A stretch of DNA of 64,000 bases, taken from NCBI RefSeq assembly GCF_001477625.1, contig NZ_CP013692.1, positions 1,612,001 to 1,676,000 on the forward strand, read 5' to 3'. A program made the translations under genes and the position numbers. Each line of letters opens with the position of its first letter. Positions within the stretch are counted from its first letter, which is position 1. Shown piece by piece: positions 8,439-17,545 of this stretch. The DNA is from Paucibacter sp. KCTC 42545 (GTDB lineage Bacteria > Pseudomonadota > Gammaproteobacteria > Burkholderiales > Burkholderiaceae_C). A model generated the notes under the pieces. That model ran no database searches. It worked only from the letters and a program-made list of their open reading frames with translations, and had not been told where the DNA came from.

Positions 8439-8461
8439 GCGTGGCTGAAGGAGAACTCAAT

Positions 8462-9547
8462 ATGCAAAAGAACAAACTCTTCGTCTTCGGCCTGGCGGCC
8501 ATCGGCTTGCTGGTGCTGCCGCTGTTCGCGCAGCAGCTGGGCAACGGCCCGGTGCGCATCATCGACCTGGCCTTGCTCTACGTGATGCTGGCTCTGGGCC
8601 TGAACATCGTGGTCGGCTACGCCGGCTTGCTGGACCTGGGCTATGTGGCCTTCTACGCCGTCGGCGCCTATATGTTCGCGCTGCTGAGCAGCCCGCACCT
8701 GAGTGAGAACTTCGAAGCCTTCCGCGCCGCCTTCCCCGATGGCCTGCATTCGCCCTTGTGGATCGTGGTGCCGCTGGGCGCGGGCCTGGCGGCCTTCTTC
8801 GGCGTCATGCTGGGTGCGCCCACGCTGAAGCTGCACGGCGACTATCTGGCCATCGTGACGCTTGGCTTTGGCGAAATCATCCGCGTCTTCCTGAACAATC
8901 TGGAGCACCCGGCCAACATCACCAACGGCCCGCGCGGCATCGGCCAGATCGACGCCATTCACTTCTTCGGCGTTGACCTGGGCAAGGGCCTGGAAATCTT
9001 CGGCACCACGCTGCCCTCGGTGACCCTGTACTACTACCTCTTCCTGACCCTGGTGGTGTTCAGCGTGCTGATCTGCTACCGGCTGGAGAACAGCCGCATT
9101 GGCCGCGCCTGGATGGCCATCCGTGAAGACGAGATCGCCGCCAAGGCCATGGGCATCAACACCCGCAATCTCAAATTGCTGGCCTTCGGCATGGGTGCGA
9201 CCTTCGGCGGTGTCGCCGGCTCCATGTTCGCCAGCTTCCAGGGCTTTGTGAGCCCGGAGTCCTTCAGCCTGCAAGAGAGCGTGATGATCGTGGCCATGGT
9301 GGTGCTGGGCGGCATCGGCCACATCCCCGGCGTGATCCTGGGCGCGCTGCTGCTGTCGGCCCTGCCTGAAGTGCTGCGCTACGCCGCCGGCCCGCTGCAA
9401 GAAATGACCGGCGGTCGCCTGGACGCCGCCATCCTGCGCCAGCTGCTGGTGGCCCTGGCCATGATCAGCATCATGCTGATCCGCCCGCGTGGCCTGTGGC
9501 CCGCCCCTGAGCATGGCAAGGCCGCCCCTGTGCCGACGAAGAAATGA
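8462..9547 (+). CDS. livM: branched-chain amino acid ABC transporter permease LivM
   Basis: The second permease of the importer, 361 residues, polytopic. The LNIVVGYAGLLDLGYVAFYAVGAY region and the loop GRAWMAIREDEIAAKAMGIN (coupling helix to the ATPases) are characteristic of LivM. The C-terminal tail is short and charged. The start at 8462 follows a strong GAAGGAG ribosome-binding site. The gene lies 23 bases after livH, and its stop codon overlaps a possible upstream start of livG. Confidence 0.93.
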   Translation: MQKNKLFVFGLAAIGLLVLPLFAQQLGNGPVRIIDLALLYVMLALGLNIVVGYAGLLDLGYVAFYAVGAYMFALLSSPHLSENFEAFRAAFPDGLHSPLWIVVPLGAGLAAFFGVMLGAPTLKLHGDYLAIVTLGFGEIIRVFLNNLEHPANITNGPRGIGQIDAIHFFGVDLGKGLEIFGTTLPSVTLYYYLFLTLVVFSVLICYRLENSRIGRAWMAIREDEIAAKAMGINTRNLKLLAFGMGATFGGVAGSMFASFQGFVSPESFSLQESVMIVAMVVLGGIGHIPGVILGALLLSALPEVLRYAAGPLQEMTGGRLDAAILRQLLVALAMISIMLIRPRGLWPAPEHGKAAPVPTKK

Positions 9548-9561
9548 GCGAGGAGAACAAC

Positions 9562-10341
9562 ATGACAGATCAAATCGTTCTGCACGTCAGCGGCGTGTCC
9601 AAGCGCTTCGGCGGCTTGCAAGCCCTCAGCGACGTGGGCATCAAAATCATGAAGGGTCAGGTCTACGGCCTGATCGGCCCCAACGGCGCAGGCAAGACCA
9701 CCTTCTTCAACGTCATCACCGGGCTCTACACGCCGGACGCTGGCACCTTCGAGCTCGGCGGCGCGCCCTACACCCCGCAGGCCGTGCACCAAGTGGCCAA
9801 GGCCGGCATTGCGCGCACCTTCCAGAACATCCGCCTCTTCGCTGAAATGACGGCGCTGGAGAACGTGATGGTGGGCCGCCACGTGCGCTCGGGCTCGGGC
9901 CTGCTGGGCGCGGTGCTGCGCACCCCCAGCTTCAAGGCGGAAGAAGCGGCCATTGCCAAGCGCGCGCAAGAGCTGCTCGACTATGTGGGCATCGGCAAGT
10001 ACGCCGACTTCAAAGCCCGCACCCTGAGCTACGGCGACCAGCGCCGCCTGGAGATCGCACGCGCCCTGGCCACCGACCCCAAGCTGATCGCCCTGGACGA
10101 GCCGGCCGCGGGCATGAACGCCACCGAGAAAGTGGTGCTGCGCGAGCTGATCGACCGCATCCGCAAAGACGGCCGCACCATCCTCTTGATCGAACACGAT
10201 GTGAAGCTGGTGATGGGCTTGTGCGACCGCGTCACGGTGCTGGACTACGGCAAGCAAATCGCCGAAGGCACGCCCTACGACGTGCAGCGCAATGAGAAGG
10301 TCATCGAAGCCTATCTGGGCGCGGGCCACACCAACCATTAA
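9562..10341 (+). CDS. livG: branched-chain amino acid ABC transporter ATPase LivG
   Basis: One of the two cytoplasmic ATPases that power the importer, 259 residues. It has Walker A GPNGAGKTT, Q-loop region FQNIRLFAEMTALENV, an ABC signature LSYGDQRRLEIARAL (LSYGD in place of LSGGQ, normal for LivG) and Walker B LIALDEPAAGM, followed by the H-loop IEHDVKLVM. Two starts are possible: ATG 9544, which overlaps the livM stop, and ATG 9562, which has a GAGGAG site at proper spacing. The latter is preferred. Confidence 0.93.
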   Translation: MTDQIVLHVSGVSKRFGGLQALSDVGIKIMKGQVYGLIGPNGAGKTTFFNVITGLYTPDAGTFELGGAPYTPQAVHQVAKAGIARTFQNIRLFAEMTALENVMVGRHVRSGSGLLGAVLRTPSFKAEEAAIAKRAQELLDYVGIGKYADFKARTLSYGDQRRLEIARALATDPKLIALDEPAAGMNATEKVVLRELIDRIRKDGRTILLIEHDVKLVMGLCDRVTVLDYGKQIAEGTPYDVQRNEKVIEAYLGAGHTNH

Positions 10342-10355
10342 AAGAAGCAGTGACC

Positions 10356-11078
10356 ATGTCGAACAACAATGTATTGCTCAAGGTCAGCGACCTGAAGGTG
10401 GCCTACGGCGGCATTCAGGCCGTCAAAGGGGCGAGCTTCGAAGTGCGCCAAGGCGAGCTGGTCAGCCTGATCGGCGCCAACGGCGCGGGCAAGACCACCA
10501 CCCTCAAAGCCATCACCGGCCTGCAACCTATCGCCGACGGCAGCGTCGAGTACCTGGGCAAAGCCATCAAGGGCCAGGGCAGCTGGGATCTGGTCAAGCA
10601 AGGCCTGGTGATGGTGCCCGAAGGCCGAGGCACCTTCACCCGCATGACCATCACCGAGAACCTGCAGATGGGCGCCTACATCCGCAGCGACAAGGCGCAA
10701 ATCCTGGCCGACATCGACAAAGTCTTCACCATCTTCCCGCGCCTCAAAGAGCGCAAAGACCAACTCGCCGGCACCATGAGCGGCGGCGAGCAGCAGATGC
10801 TGGCCATGGGCCGCGCGCTGATGGCCCAGCCCAAAGTCTTGCTGCTGGACGAGCCCAGCATGGGTTTGAGCCCCATCATGGTGGACAAGATCTTCGAAGT
10901 GGTGAGCGACATCCACAAGCAAGGCGTGACCATCCTGCTGGTGGAGCAAAACGCCAGCCGCGCGTTGGCCATTGCCAACCGCGGCTATGTGATGGAGTCC
11001 GGCGAAGTCACCATGAGCGGGGAGGGCATGAGCTTGCTCAATGACCCGAAGGTTAGGGCGGCTTATTTGGGTGAGTAA
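10356..11078 (+). CDS. livF: branched-chain amino acid ABC transporter ATPase LivF
   Basis: The second ATPase of the HAAT importer, 240 residues. Walker A GANGAGKTTTLKAI, signature MSGGEQQMLAMGRAL, Walker B VLLLDEPSMGL and H-loop VEQN are all intact, as in LivF. It begins 14 bases after livG behind AAAGAAG; a GTG two codons upstream is an alternative start. No LivK/LivJ binding protein gene follows, so the periplasmic partner must be encoded elsewhere. Confidence 0.93.
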   Translation: MSNNNVLLKVSDLKVAYGGIQAVKGASFEVRQGELVSLIGANGAGKTTTLKAITGLQPIADGSVEYLGKAIKGQGSWDLVKQGLVMVPEGRGTFTRMTITENLQMGAYIRSDKAQILADIDKVFTIFPRLKERKDQLAGTMSGGEQQMLAMGRALMAQPKVLLLDEPSMGLSPIMVDKIFEVVSDIHKQGVTILLVEQNASRALAIANRGYVMESGEVTMSGEGMSLLNDPKVRAAYLGE

Positions 11079-11100
11079 ATCGCGTCAGTGAATCGGGCCA

Positions 11101-11128
11101 GTACAGCGGGCGAACAAGCCCGCTGTAC
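11101..11128. terminator. strong hairpin after livF
   Basis: GTACAGCGGGC-gaacaa-GCCCGCTGTAC is a perfect 11-bp stem with a 6-base loop, located 22 bases after the livF stop and between convergent genes. There is no long T tract, so Rho may assist. Confidence 0.65.
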
Positions 11129-11142
11129 GCCTTGATCGAACA

Positions 11143-11165
11143 GCTCGGCTTGTGCGAAGCCGAGC
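11143..11165. terminator. second hairpin, livF/SYLF convergent region
   Basis: GCTCGGCTT-gtgcg-AAGCCGAGC is a perfect 9-bp stem close to the stop of the convergent SYLF gene, and so likely serves minus-strand transcription. With the hairpin at 11101 it makes a tandem termination region. Confidence 0.6.
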
Positions 11166-11175
11166 CATTCCAGCC

Positions 11176-11745
11176 TCACTTCTTTTTGTAGCTGAACTTC
11201 TGCCCACTGACGGTGGCCTCATACATCAGCCCGCCCTGAGGCAGGGTGAAGATGGCCATGCCGTGGTTGTAAGCGCCGACCGATTTGGCGTTCTCCCGGT
11301 CACCGCTGATCTGTGCCGATGAGCCGGTGGTGCTTGTCTTGGCGCCCGCACCCGCGGTGATGGCCACGGCCGAGGCCTCGGCGCCGAATTCGAACTCACC
11401 CTTGGTGAAGGTCTTCAAGGCCGCCTGGTCTTCGAAGTAAATGATCTGGCTGAAGCCTTGGCCGCCGAGTTGGAAGCCCACGCTGAGCTGAGTCATCGAG
11501 GTATTGCCGATGTGCTTGCCCTTCTCGTAGACACGGCCTTGGCCGTAGGCGCCGCCGATGCCAAAGCCAGCCTTGCCGATGGTCGGGAAGACCGCGTAGC
11601 CATAGGCCGTCTCGGCAATCTTGCCGCTCTGCTCGGCCTTGGCAAAGGCCTTGATGGTGTTCTGGTACTGATCCGCCCAGGCGGGCGTGGCAGCCAGGCT
11701 CAGTGCGGTGAGGCCCAGTGCCGAGAAGAAAAGTCGTTTGTTCAT
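11176..11745 (-). CDS. secreted SYLF-domain lipid-binding protein (YSC84-like)
   Basis: A 189-residue protein with a clear Sec signal peptide (hydrophobic FFSALGLTALSLAATPAWA, cleavage after AWA). The mature part is a SYLF/YSC84 domain: FPTIGKAGFGIGGAYGQGRVYEKGKHIG, then SVGFQLGGQGFSQIIYFED, and a C-terminal GLMYEATVSGQKFSY. SYLF domains bind phosphoinositides in eukaryotes; bacterial periplasmic versions are poorly characterised. The second ATG (11745) is preferred because AAGGA lies 6 bases upstream of it but directly touches the first ATG at 11751. It lies 30 bases downstream of the MscS-like gene and may share its transcript. Confidence 0.88.
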   Translation of the reverse strand: MNKRLFFSALGLTALSLAATPAWADQYQNTIKAFAKAEQSGKIAETAYGYAVFPTIGKAGFGIGGAYGQGRVYEKGKHIGNTSMTQLSVGFQLGGQGFSQIIYFEDQAALKTFTKGEFEFGAEASAVAITAGAGAKTSTTGSSAQISGDRENAKSVGAYNHGMAIFTLPQGGLMYEATVSGQKFSYKKK

Positions 11746-11776
11746 GAACATTCCTTGCGGTTGAAAGAACGGGTGG

Positions 11777-14146
11777 TTAGCGCGGTGTCGCTGGCTGGTC
11801 GGTGCTGGGTGCTGTTTCGAGCGCCACCTTGATCGGGCCCACTAGATCCAGATGCACATCGCGCTGCGGGAATGCAATCGAGATGCCGGCGGCGGCCAAG
11901 GCGTCGTTGATGGCAAAGCGCAAATCGCTGTCCACCCCGGCGCCGCTGCGCGGGCCGTTGAGGCGAAACCAAAACTGCAGGCGCAGGCTCAGCGCATCGG
12001 CAGCGAAGTCGTCGAAGAAGACCTCGGGCGGTGGGTCTTGCAAGACGCTGGGGTGATTGGCGGCGCAGTCGGTGATCAATTGCGTGGCCCGGCGCACATC
12101 GGAGCCATAGGCCACGCCGACCAGGATCACGCGGCGGATGTCCGGGCTGCTGCCGTTCCAGTTGCTGACCTGGTTTTCAAGCAGGGTGGAGTTGGGCACG
12201 ATGGCATCAATGCCGTCAAAGCCGCGCAAGGTGGTGGCTCGCAAATCCACGGTTTGCACCGTGCCCGAGATACCGCCCACCGAGACAATATCGCCGACCC
12301 GGATCTTGCGCTCGAACAAGATGATGATGCCGCTGATCAGGTTCTTGATGACGTTTTGCGCGCCAAAGCCAACGCCAATCGCCAAGGCGCCACCCAGGAA
12401 GGCAAAGGCGGTAATCGGGATGCGTGCCAGCTTCAGCACGATCATCAAGACGACCAACAGCAAGATGGTGTTCAACCAGCGCCGCAGCACGCGCGCCAAG
12501 GCGGCCGAGAGATGCAGGCGCCGCGCCATCTGATTGATCAGCACGTTAGACAACCAGCGCGAGAGGCCGTAACCCGCGCCCAGCATGATCAAGATGCCCA
12601 GGCTTTTGCCCACGGTCACGCCGTAGTCGACGGTGACGACATTGCCGTCGATCTGCGTGTTCTCGGTGGCGCTGAAGAGCTCGTAATTCCAGAGATAAGC
12701 GGCAAAGCCGGCCGACCAGCTGGCCAGCTGCTTGAGCCAGCTCTTGGCATCGTCGGGCTGCAGGCCCAGGCCCATATCGGCACGGCTGCGGGTCAACAAG
12801 AGATGGGCGCGGCTGAGCTCCGAAATCAAGCGCTCCCGCACATTCAGCTGAGTTTGCAAAGCCGTCAAGATGCGCTGCTGTTCGGCACGGTGGACGTCGT
12901 CAGCCGCCATGTCCTGCATCCGCGCCTCCTGGCCGCGTAACTCGGCGCGCAGGAAGTCGCCTTGTTTGGCCGCACCTTGCAGCCGCCCCAGCACCAACTC
13001 GTCTCCGCGATTGAGGCTCTCGGCCGCGGCCTGCTTTTTCTCGGCGCTATCGCCCGCCGCCCAGGCGGCTTGGCGGGCTTGCCACAGACGGGTCTTCTCG
13101 CGGGCCAGGGACTCCAGTTCGCGCAGACCGCTCAGCGCCATGCGCAGGGCTTCAAGCTCCAGACGAAGGCTCTCGGCGCCCGAGCTGGGCAGCTCGGCGC
13201 TTTGCAGCCGCCCGATCTGGGCTTCCAGCTTGAGGCGCTCGGCCGTCGCGCGGTCTTTTTCCTTGGCGAATTCCTTGGTCAGGCGGCGCAGTTCGGCGTC
13301 AGACAGTTCTTGATGCGGGCTGACGCGGGCTACCTCGGCTTGCAACTGCGCAATGGGCTGGGCCAGGCTTTCCAGGGCATCGCGGGCCTTGCTGCGGGCT
13401 TGATCGGCCTGCAGCACTTCAAGGTCGGCGACTTCGGCTTGAATCTGACTGAGTTCCAGCTGAGCCGCGGCCTTTTTCTGGCCATCGGCCAAGCGGAGCT
13501 GCGCCGCCTGGTCTTGGCGACGGCGCAAAGTGGCTTCGGCGCTGGTGCGCGCTTCGACCGCGGCGGCCACCTCGGTCTCCAGCGACTTGCCCTGCATTTT
13601 CAGCCCCGCCTGGCGCCCCAGCAAAGCGTCGAGCTGATCGCGCAGGGCATCCACATCGATCATGCTGTAGGGCGGCAGACCGGGCAGCGGGGTCAGTGTG
13701 GCGGCTGCTGGCCCGCCCGCAGCATTGGCACCGCCATTGGCGCTGGGCTCCATGCTGGTTTGCAGCTGGGCGGACAGCAGCATCAGGCGGCGCGCGGCGG
13801 CCAAGGTGCGCTCAGGCAGCAAAGGCTCGCTCTCGCTGCTTTTGAGCTGCAATTGCTGGTGATAGGCACGCGCCGCATCCAATCGGGCGGCCCAGTCGGT
13901 GCCGCTTGCTGTGGCTGAACTGGCGGCCTTGCCGCTGGTCGCCGCGGGTGCGCCAATGCTGTTGATCTGCGTGCGCACCGCCTCCGGCACAAGGCCTTTG
14001 GGTAGCTCGATGGCCAGCGCGTTGCTGGCGTGCAGGCCCAAATGCAAAAGCCCGAGGAGAGCGCCAATCTCAATCAGCCGGTACAGCGCGGCGGCAATGG
14101 GTGTTGGCTTGAGAGTGGCGTTGGCGCTGAGCGGTTTGCTGAACAT
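11777..14146 (-). CDS. large MscS-family mechanosensitive channel
   Basis: A 789-residue inner-membrane protein. After a hydrophobic N-terminal segment there is a long (about 90-480) Ala/Gln/Leu/Arg-rich region, mostly predicted coiled coil. Several transmembrane helices follow, then an MscS pore and beta domain. The pore helix AFLGGALAIGVGFGAQNVIKN is followed by FERKIRVGDIVSVGGISGTV and VPNSTLLENQVSNW, the core MscS motif set. MscS channels open under membrane tension to release solutes during osmotic downshock. The layout resembles MscK/KefA or YbdG/YjeP types but is shorter than the approximately 1100-residue MscK. The ATG at 14146 begins MFSKPLSAN; the longer frame adds 41 residues that resemble non-coding sequence. 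Confidence 0.87.
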   Translation of the reverse strand: MFSKPLSANATLKPTPIAAALYRLIEIGALLGLLHLGLHASNALAIELPKGLVPEAVRTQINSIGAPAATSGKAASSATASGTDWAARLDAARAYHQQLQLKSSESEPLLPERTLAAARRLMLLSAQLQTSMEPSANGGANAAGGPAAATLTPLPGLPPYSMIDVDALRDQLDALLGRQAGLKMQGKSLETEVAAAVEARTSAEATLRRRQDQAAQLRLADGQKKAAAQLELSQIQAEVADLEVLQADQARSKARDALESLAQPIAQLQAEVARVSPHQELSDAELRRLTKEFAKEKDRATAERLKLEAQIGRLQSAELPSSGAESLRLELEALRMALSGLRELESLAREKTRLWQARQAAWAAGDSAEKKQAAAESLNRGDELVLGRLQGAAKQGDFLRAELRGQEARMQDMAADDVHRAEQQRILTALQTQLNVRERLISELSRAHLLLTRSRADMGLGLQPDDAKSWLKQLASWSAGFAAYLWNYELFSATENTQIDGNVVTVDYGVTVGKSLGILIMLGAGYGLSRWLSNVLINQMARRLHLSAALARVLRRWLNTILLLVVLMIVLKLARIPITAFAFLGGALAIGVGFGAQNVIKNLISGIIILFERKIRVGDIVSVGGISGTVQTVDLRATTLRGFDGIDAIVPNSTLLENQVSNWNGSSPDIRRVILVGVAYGSDVRRATQLITDCAANHPSVLQDPPPEVFFDDFAADALSLRLQFWFRLNGPRSGAGVDSDLRFAINDALAAAGISIAFPQRDVHLDLVGPIKVALETAPSTDQPATPR

Positions 14147-14360
14147 GGGCGGGGCGGGCGTCGGGTCAGGTGTCGAGGCTATGGGGTGCGGTCCGCAGGG
14201 CGGTGGGTAGAAAATGCAAGCCGCGATCCTCGCATGCCTATGGCCCACTTCGCCGCAAGCAAGTGGCAAGATTTGATCTTCCCGGCGCCTTGGGCGGTGC
14301 GTGCTGCGACCGAATGGCCTTGCTTCGTACCTCTGATGTAACCCGGAGGCGGGGTGAATC

Positions 14361-14377
14361 TTGTAATATGGTTACTA
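14361..14377. promoter_or_regulatory. HexR-like operator upstream of edd
   Basis: TTGTAATATGGTTACTA matches the published proteobacterial HexR palindrome TTGTAA-N5-TTACAA in 11 of 12 half-site positions with the correct 5-base spacer. It lies 33 bp upstream of the edd start in the mscS/edd divergent region. HexR represses glycolytic and Entner-Doudoroff genes and is released by KDPG. No hexR gene is in this window, so regulation is an inference from the site. Confidence 0.6.
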
Positions 14378-14410
14378 ATTTTCACTAAGCCGAGTTACAC
14401 GGCCCTGCGT

Positions 14411-16225
14411 ATGAACAAGACCCTGCTTGCCGTCACCGATCGCATTCGCCAGCGCAGCGCCTCGACGCGTGCTGAGTATTTGCAGCAGATTGACCGCATG
14501 GCGGGCCGCAAGCGCGGCGTGGAACGCATGGGTTGCGCCAATGTGGCGCATGCGGTGGCGGCGATGCCGGCCAATGACAAGTTCCGCATCGTGGCGGAGA
14601 AGGGGCCGCATCTGGCCATCGTCACCGCTTACAACGATATGTTGTCGGCCCATCAGCCTTACGAAGCCTACCCGGCCCTGATCCGCGACGAGGCGCACAA
14701 GCAAGGTGCCACCGTGCAAGTGGCCGGCGGCGTGCCCGCCATGTGTGACGGGGTCACCCAAGGCCTGCCGGGCATGGAGCTGAGCTTGTTCTCGCGCGAC
14801 AACATCGCAATGAGCGCGGCCATTGGCCTCAGCCACGATGTTTTCGACGCGGCGCTGCTGCTGGGCATATGCGACAAGATCGTGCCGGGCCTCTTGATCG
14901 GCGCCTTGCACTTCGGCCATTTGCCCTGCGTGTTCGTGCCGGCCGGGCCGATGAGCAGCGGTTTGCCGAATAATGAAAAAGCCAAGGTGCGCGAGCTCTA
15001 TGCCCAAGGCAAGGTCGGCCGTGAGGAATTGCTCAAGGCCGAATCGGCGGCCTATCACGGCGCGGGCACCTGCACCTTCTACGGCACGGCCAATAGCAAC
15101 CAGATGCTGCTCGAAGCCATGGGCTTGCATGTGCCGGGTGCCGCCTTCATTCACCCGCACGACCCGCTGCGCGAAGCGCTGACGCGTGAGGCCGTGCGCA
15201 ACGCCTTGGCGATCACGGCCAGGGCGCGTTACACCCCCATCGGCCGCCTGGTGGATGAGCGTTGCATCGTCAACGCCATGGTGGCCCTGCTGGCCACCGG
15301 CGGCTCCACCAATCACCTGATTCATTGGGTGGCGGTGGCGCGCTCGGCCGGCATCTTGATCGACTGGAGCGATTTCTCGGAGCTGTCCGGTGTGGTGCCT
15401 TTGCTGTCCCGCGTCTACCCGAATGGCGCTGCCGATGTGAACCAGTTCCAATCGGCTGGCGGCCCGGGCTTTGTGATCCGCGAGCTGATGGATGCAGGCC
15501 TGATGCACGAAGATGTGCTGAGCGTGGCCGGCGATTCGCTGCGCCCCTTTGCCCGCGTGCCGCATTTGGCTGATGGCCAAGTGGCCTGGCAAGACCTGGC
15601 CCCTGCCAGTGGTGACGATTCCGTGGTGCGCCGCGCCGATGCGCCTTTCAGTGCCACCGGTGGCCTCAAGCTGCTGGATGGCAATCTGGGCCGCGCCGTC
15701 ATCAAGGTCTCGGCGGTGCCGGATGACCGCCACATCATCGAAGCCCCGGCCCGCATCTTCACCACGCAAGAAGCCATGTTGGCGGCGTTCAACGCCGGTG
15801 AGCTGGAGCGTGATGTGATCGTGGTTGTGCGCTTCCAAGGCCCGCAGGCCAATGGCATGCCTGAGTTGCACAAGCTGACCCCGCCGCTGGCCGTGCTGCA
15901 AGGCCGGGGCTTCAAGGTGGCTTTGGTGACCGATGGCCGCATGAGTGGCGCCTCGGGCAAGGTGCCCGCTGCCATTCACGTCAGCCCCGAGGCCCTGGCC
16001 GGTGGGCCGCTGGGCAAGCTGCGTGATGGCGACATCGTGCGCATGGACGCCGTCTCGGGCGATTTGCAGGCCTTGGTGCCGGCGGAAGAGTGGGCCGCCC
16101 GTGAACACGCGCGGATCACGCCCGAGCAAGTGCTGGAAAACGGCCATGGCCTGGGCCGGGATTTGTTTGCCGGCATGCGCCGCAATGTGCGCACGGCCGA
16201 AGAGGGTGCGGTCAGCTGGCTCTAA
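14411..16225 (+). CDS. edd: phosphogluconate dehydratase
   Basis: Edd dehydrates 6-phosphogluconate to 2-keto-3-deoxy-6-phosphogluconate, the first dedicated step of the Entner-Doudoroff pathway. The 604 residues match the family. Iron-sulfur ligand regions are visible in [14 protein letters not shown] and [11 protein letters not shown], and the IlvD/Edd family motif [19 protein letters not shown] lies near residue 510. The ATG at 14411 starts [12 protein letters not shown]; an upstream frame extension overlaps the HexR-like site and is rejected. eda follows 50 bases downstream, forming the classic edd-eda operon. Confidence 0.97.
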   Translation: MNKTLLAVTDRIRQRSASTRAEYLQQIDRMAGRKRGVERMGCANVAHAVAAMPANDKFRIVAEKGPHLAIVTAYNDMLSAHQPYEAYPALIRDEAHKQGATVQVAGGVPAMCDGVTQGLPGMELSLFSRDNIAMSAAIGLSHDVFDAALLLGICDKIVPGLLIGALHFGHLPCVFVPAGPMSSGLPNNEKAKVRELYAQGKVGREELLKAESAAYHGAGTCTFYGTANSNQMLLEAMGLHVPGAAFIHPHDPLREALTREAVRNALAITARARYTPIGRLVDERCIVNAMVALLATGGSTNHLIHWVAVARSAGILIDWSDFSELSGVVPLLSRVYPNGAADVNQFQSAGGPGFVIRELMDAGLMHEDVLSVAGDSLRPFARVPHLADGQVAWQDLAPASGDDSVVRRADAPFSATGGLKLLDGNLGRAVIKVSAVPDDRHIIEAPARIFTTQEAMLAAFNAGELERDVIVVVRFQGPQANGMPELHKLTPPLAVLQGRGFKVALVTDGRMSGASGKVPAAIHVSPEALAGGPLGKLRDGDIVRMDAVSGDLQALVPAEEWAAREHARITPEQVLENGHGLGRDLFAGMRRNVRTAEEGAVSWL

Positions 16226-16275
16226 GCGAGTTCGCATCACCGCGCCTGAAACCCATTCACTAGACAAGAACAAAC

Positions 16276-16908
16276 ATGAGCATCAATACCCTCAGCCTGG
16301 CCAGTTACGGCCCCGTCATTCCCGTCATCGTCATTCAGCGCCTGGAAGACGCGGTGCCGCTGGCCCAAGCCCTGGTGGCCGGTGGCGTGCGTGTGCTGGA
16401 AGTGACGCTGCGCACGCCGGTGGCTTTGCAGGCCATGGAAGCGATGGCGCGTGCGGTGCCCGAGGCCATTGTTGGCGCCGGCACCTTGCGCTCGGTCGCG
16501 GATGTGAAAGCGGCGCGTGACGCCGGCTGCCAATTCGGCGTCAGCCCCGGTTACACCGACGCCATCGGTGCGGCCTGCCATGAACTGGATCTGCCTTTGC
16601 TGCCCGGCGTCTCGACAGCCAGCGAGGTGATGCAGGCCAATGCTGCGGGTTACAACTTTCTCAAGCTCTTCCCGGCCGTGGCGGTGGGCGGCATCAATCT
16701 GCTCAAGGCCTTGGGCGGCCCCTTCCCGGATGTGGCTTTTTGCCCCACCGGCGGCATCACGCTGGAAACGGCGCCGCAGTTTTTGAAGCTGGCCAACGTC
16801 AAGGTGTGCGGCGGCTCTTGGCTGACGCCGCAAGACGCGATTGATTCGGGAGATTGGGCCCGCATCACTCGCCTGGCGGCTGAGGCTGCGGCGATTCCGC
16901 GCGGCTAA
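16276..16908 (+). CDS. eda: 2-keto-3-deoxy-6-phosphogluconate aldolase
   Basis: Eda splits KDPG into pyruvate and glyceraldehyde 3-phosphate. The 210-residue class I aldolase shows the catalytic glutamate in VLEVTLRTP, the Schiff-base lysine in NFLKLFPA, and the phosphate-binding PTGGI and GGSWL turns. It is encoded directly after edd, completing the Entner-Doudoroff branch. The segment GAGTLRS, which contributes to the active site, is intact. Confidence 0.97.
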   Translation: MSINTLSLASYGPVIPVIVIQRLEDAVPLAQALVAGGVRVLEVTLRTPVALQAMEAMARAVPEAIVGAGTLRSVADVKAARDAGCQFGVSPGYTDAIGAACHELDLPLLPGVSTASEVMQANAAGYNFLKLFPAVAVGGINLLKALGGPFPDVAFCPTGGITLETAPQFLKLANVKVCGGSWLTPQDAIDSGDWARITRLAAEAAAIPRG

Positions 16909-16915
16909 GGTCCGA

Positions 16916-16937
16916 GCGCCGGCCGCAAGACCGGCGC
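16916..16937. terminator. GC-rich hairpin after eda
   Basis: GCGCCGG-ccgcaaga-CCGGCGC, a 7-bp perfect stem between convergent eda and the thioesterase gene. No T tract is present. Confidence 0.5.
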
Positions 16938-16941
16938 GCGC

Positions 16942-17487
16942 TCAGGTCTGCTCCGGCATCTCGAACACCAGGCAGGTGGTGCTGGCGTGGGCGTACAAAC
17001 GTCCGTCATGGCCCACCAAGCTGGCTTCGGCCGTGGCCACCTGGCGGCCTGAATGCACCACCTTGCCGATGGCGCGCACCAGCGGCACCCGCTCGGTCAG
17101 TGCGCGCACCAGATTGACCTTGAATTCCAGCGTGGTGTATGAGCGACCCACCGGCATGGTGGTGTGCACCGCGCAACCGAGGGCCGAGTCCAGCAAGGTG
17201 GCAAACCAGCCGCCGTGCACGGTGCCCAGCGGGTTGTAGTGGCGCCGCAGCGGGCGGCCCTGAAAGACGGCCTCGCCAGGTGCGACCGATATCAGCATGA
17301 AGTCCAGCGTTTCGGCGATGGGCGGCGGCGGCAGCTCGCCGTCCAGCATGGCTTGCATGGCCTCCAGCCCGCTCAGGTCGCGAACCTGATCCAGGCGGGC
17401 AACGCCCACGGCTTGCTGCAGCTTCGCCCGTACGGCGGCTTCTTCCTCTTGCCATTGCTGCAAGACTTGGGTATGGGTGTCGTTCAT
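16942..17487 (-). CDS. PaaI-family hotdog thioesterase
   Basis: A 181-residue acyl-CoA thioesterase-like protein of the hotdog fold. The central NPLGTVHGGWFATLLDSALG carries the HGG motif that places the hotdog helix against the CoA thioester, as in PaaI/YbgC relatives, and the C-terminal strand GRLYAHASTTCLVF is typical. About 45 extra N-terminal residues form a probable helix before the hotdog domain. The start has a strong GGAGG site. The substrate is unknown, with phenylacetyl-CoA-type or medium-chain acyl-CoAs as family precedents. It precedes a small uncharacterised gene on the same strand. Confidence 0.82.
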   Translation of the reverse strand: MNDTHTQVLQQWQEEEAAVRAKLQQAVGVARLDQVRDLSGLEAMQAMLDGELPPPPIAETLDFMLISVAPGEAVFQGRPLRRHYNPLGTVHGGWFATLLDSALGCAVHTTMPVGRSYTTLEFKVNLVRALTERVPLVRAIGKVVHSGRQVATAEASLVGHDGRLYAHASTTCLVFEMPEQT

Positions 17488-17545
17488 TTCAGTCGCCTCC
17501 CTAGCGGCCCCTCGGCCGGATTGAATTAGTTGGCAAGCCAGCGCT

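Noticed and set aside
14375..16273. 632-codon minus-strand open frame opposite edd
   Set aside because: It mirrors edd exactly, is rich in His/Arg/Gln with no recognisable motif, and has no ribosome-binding site.
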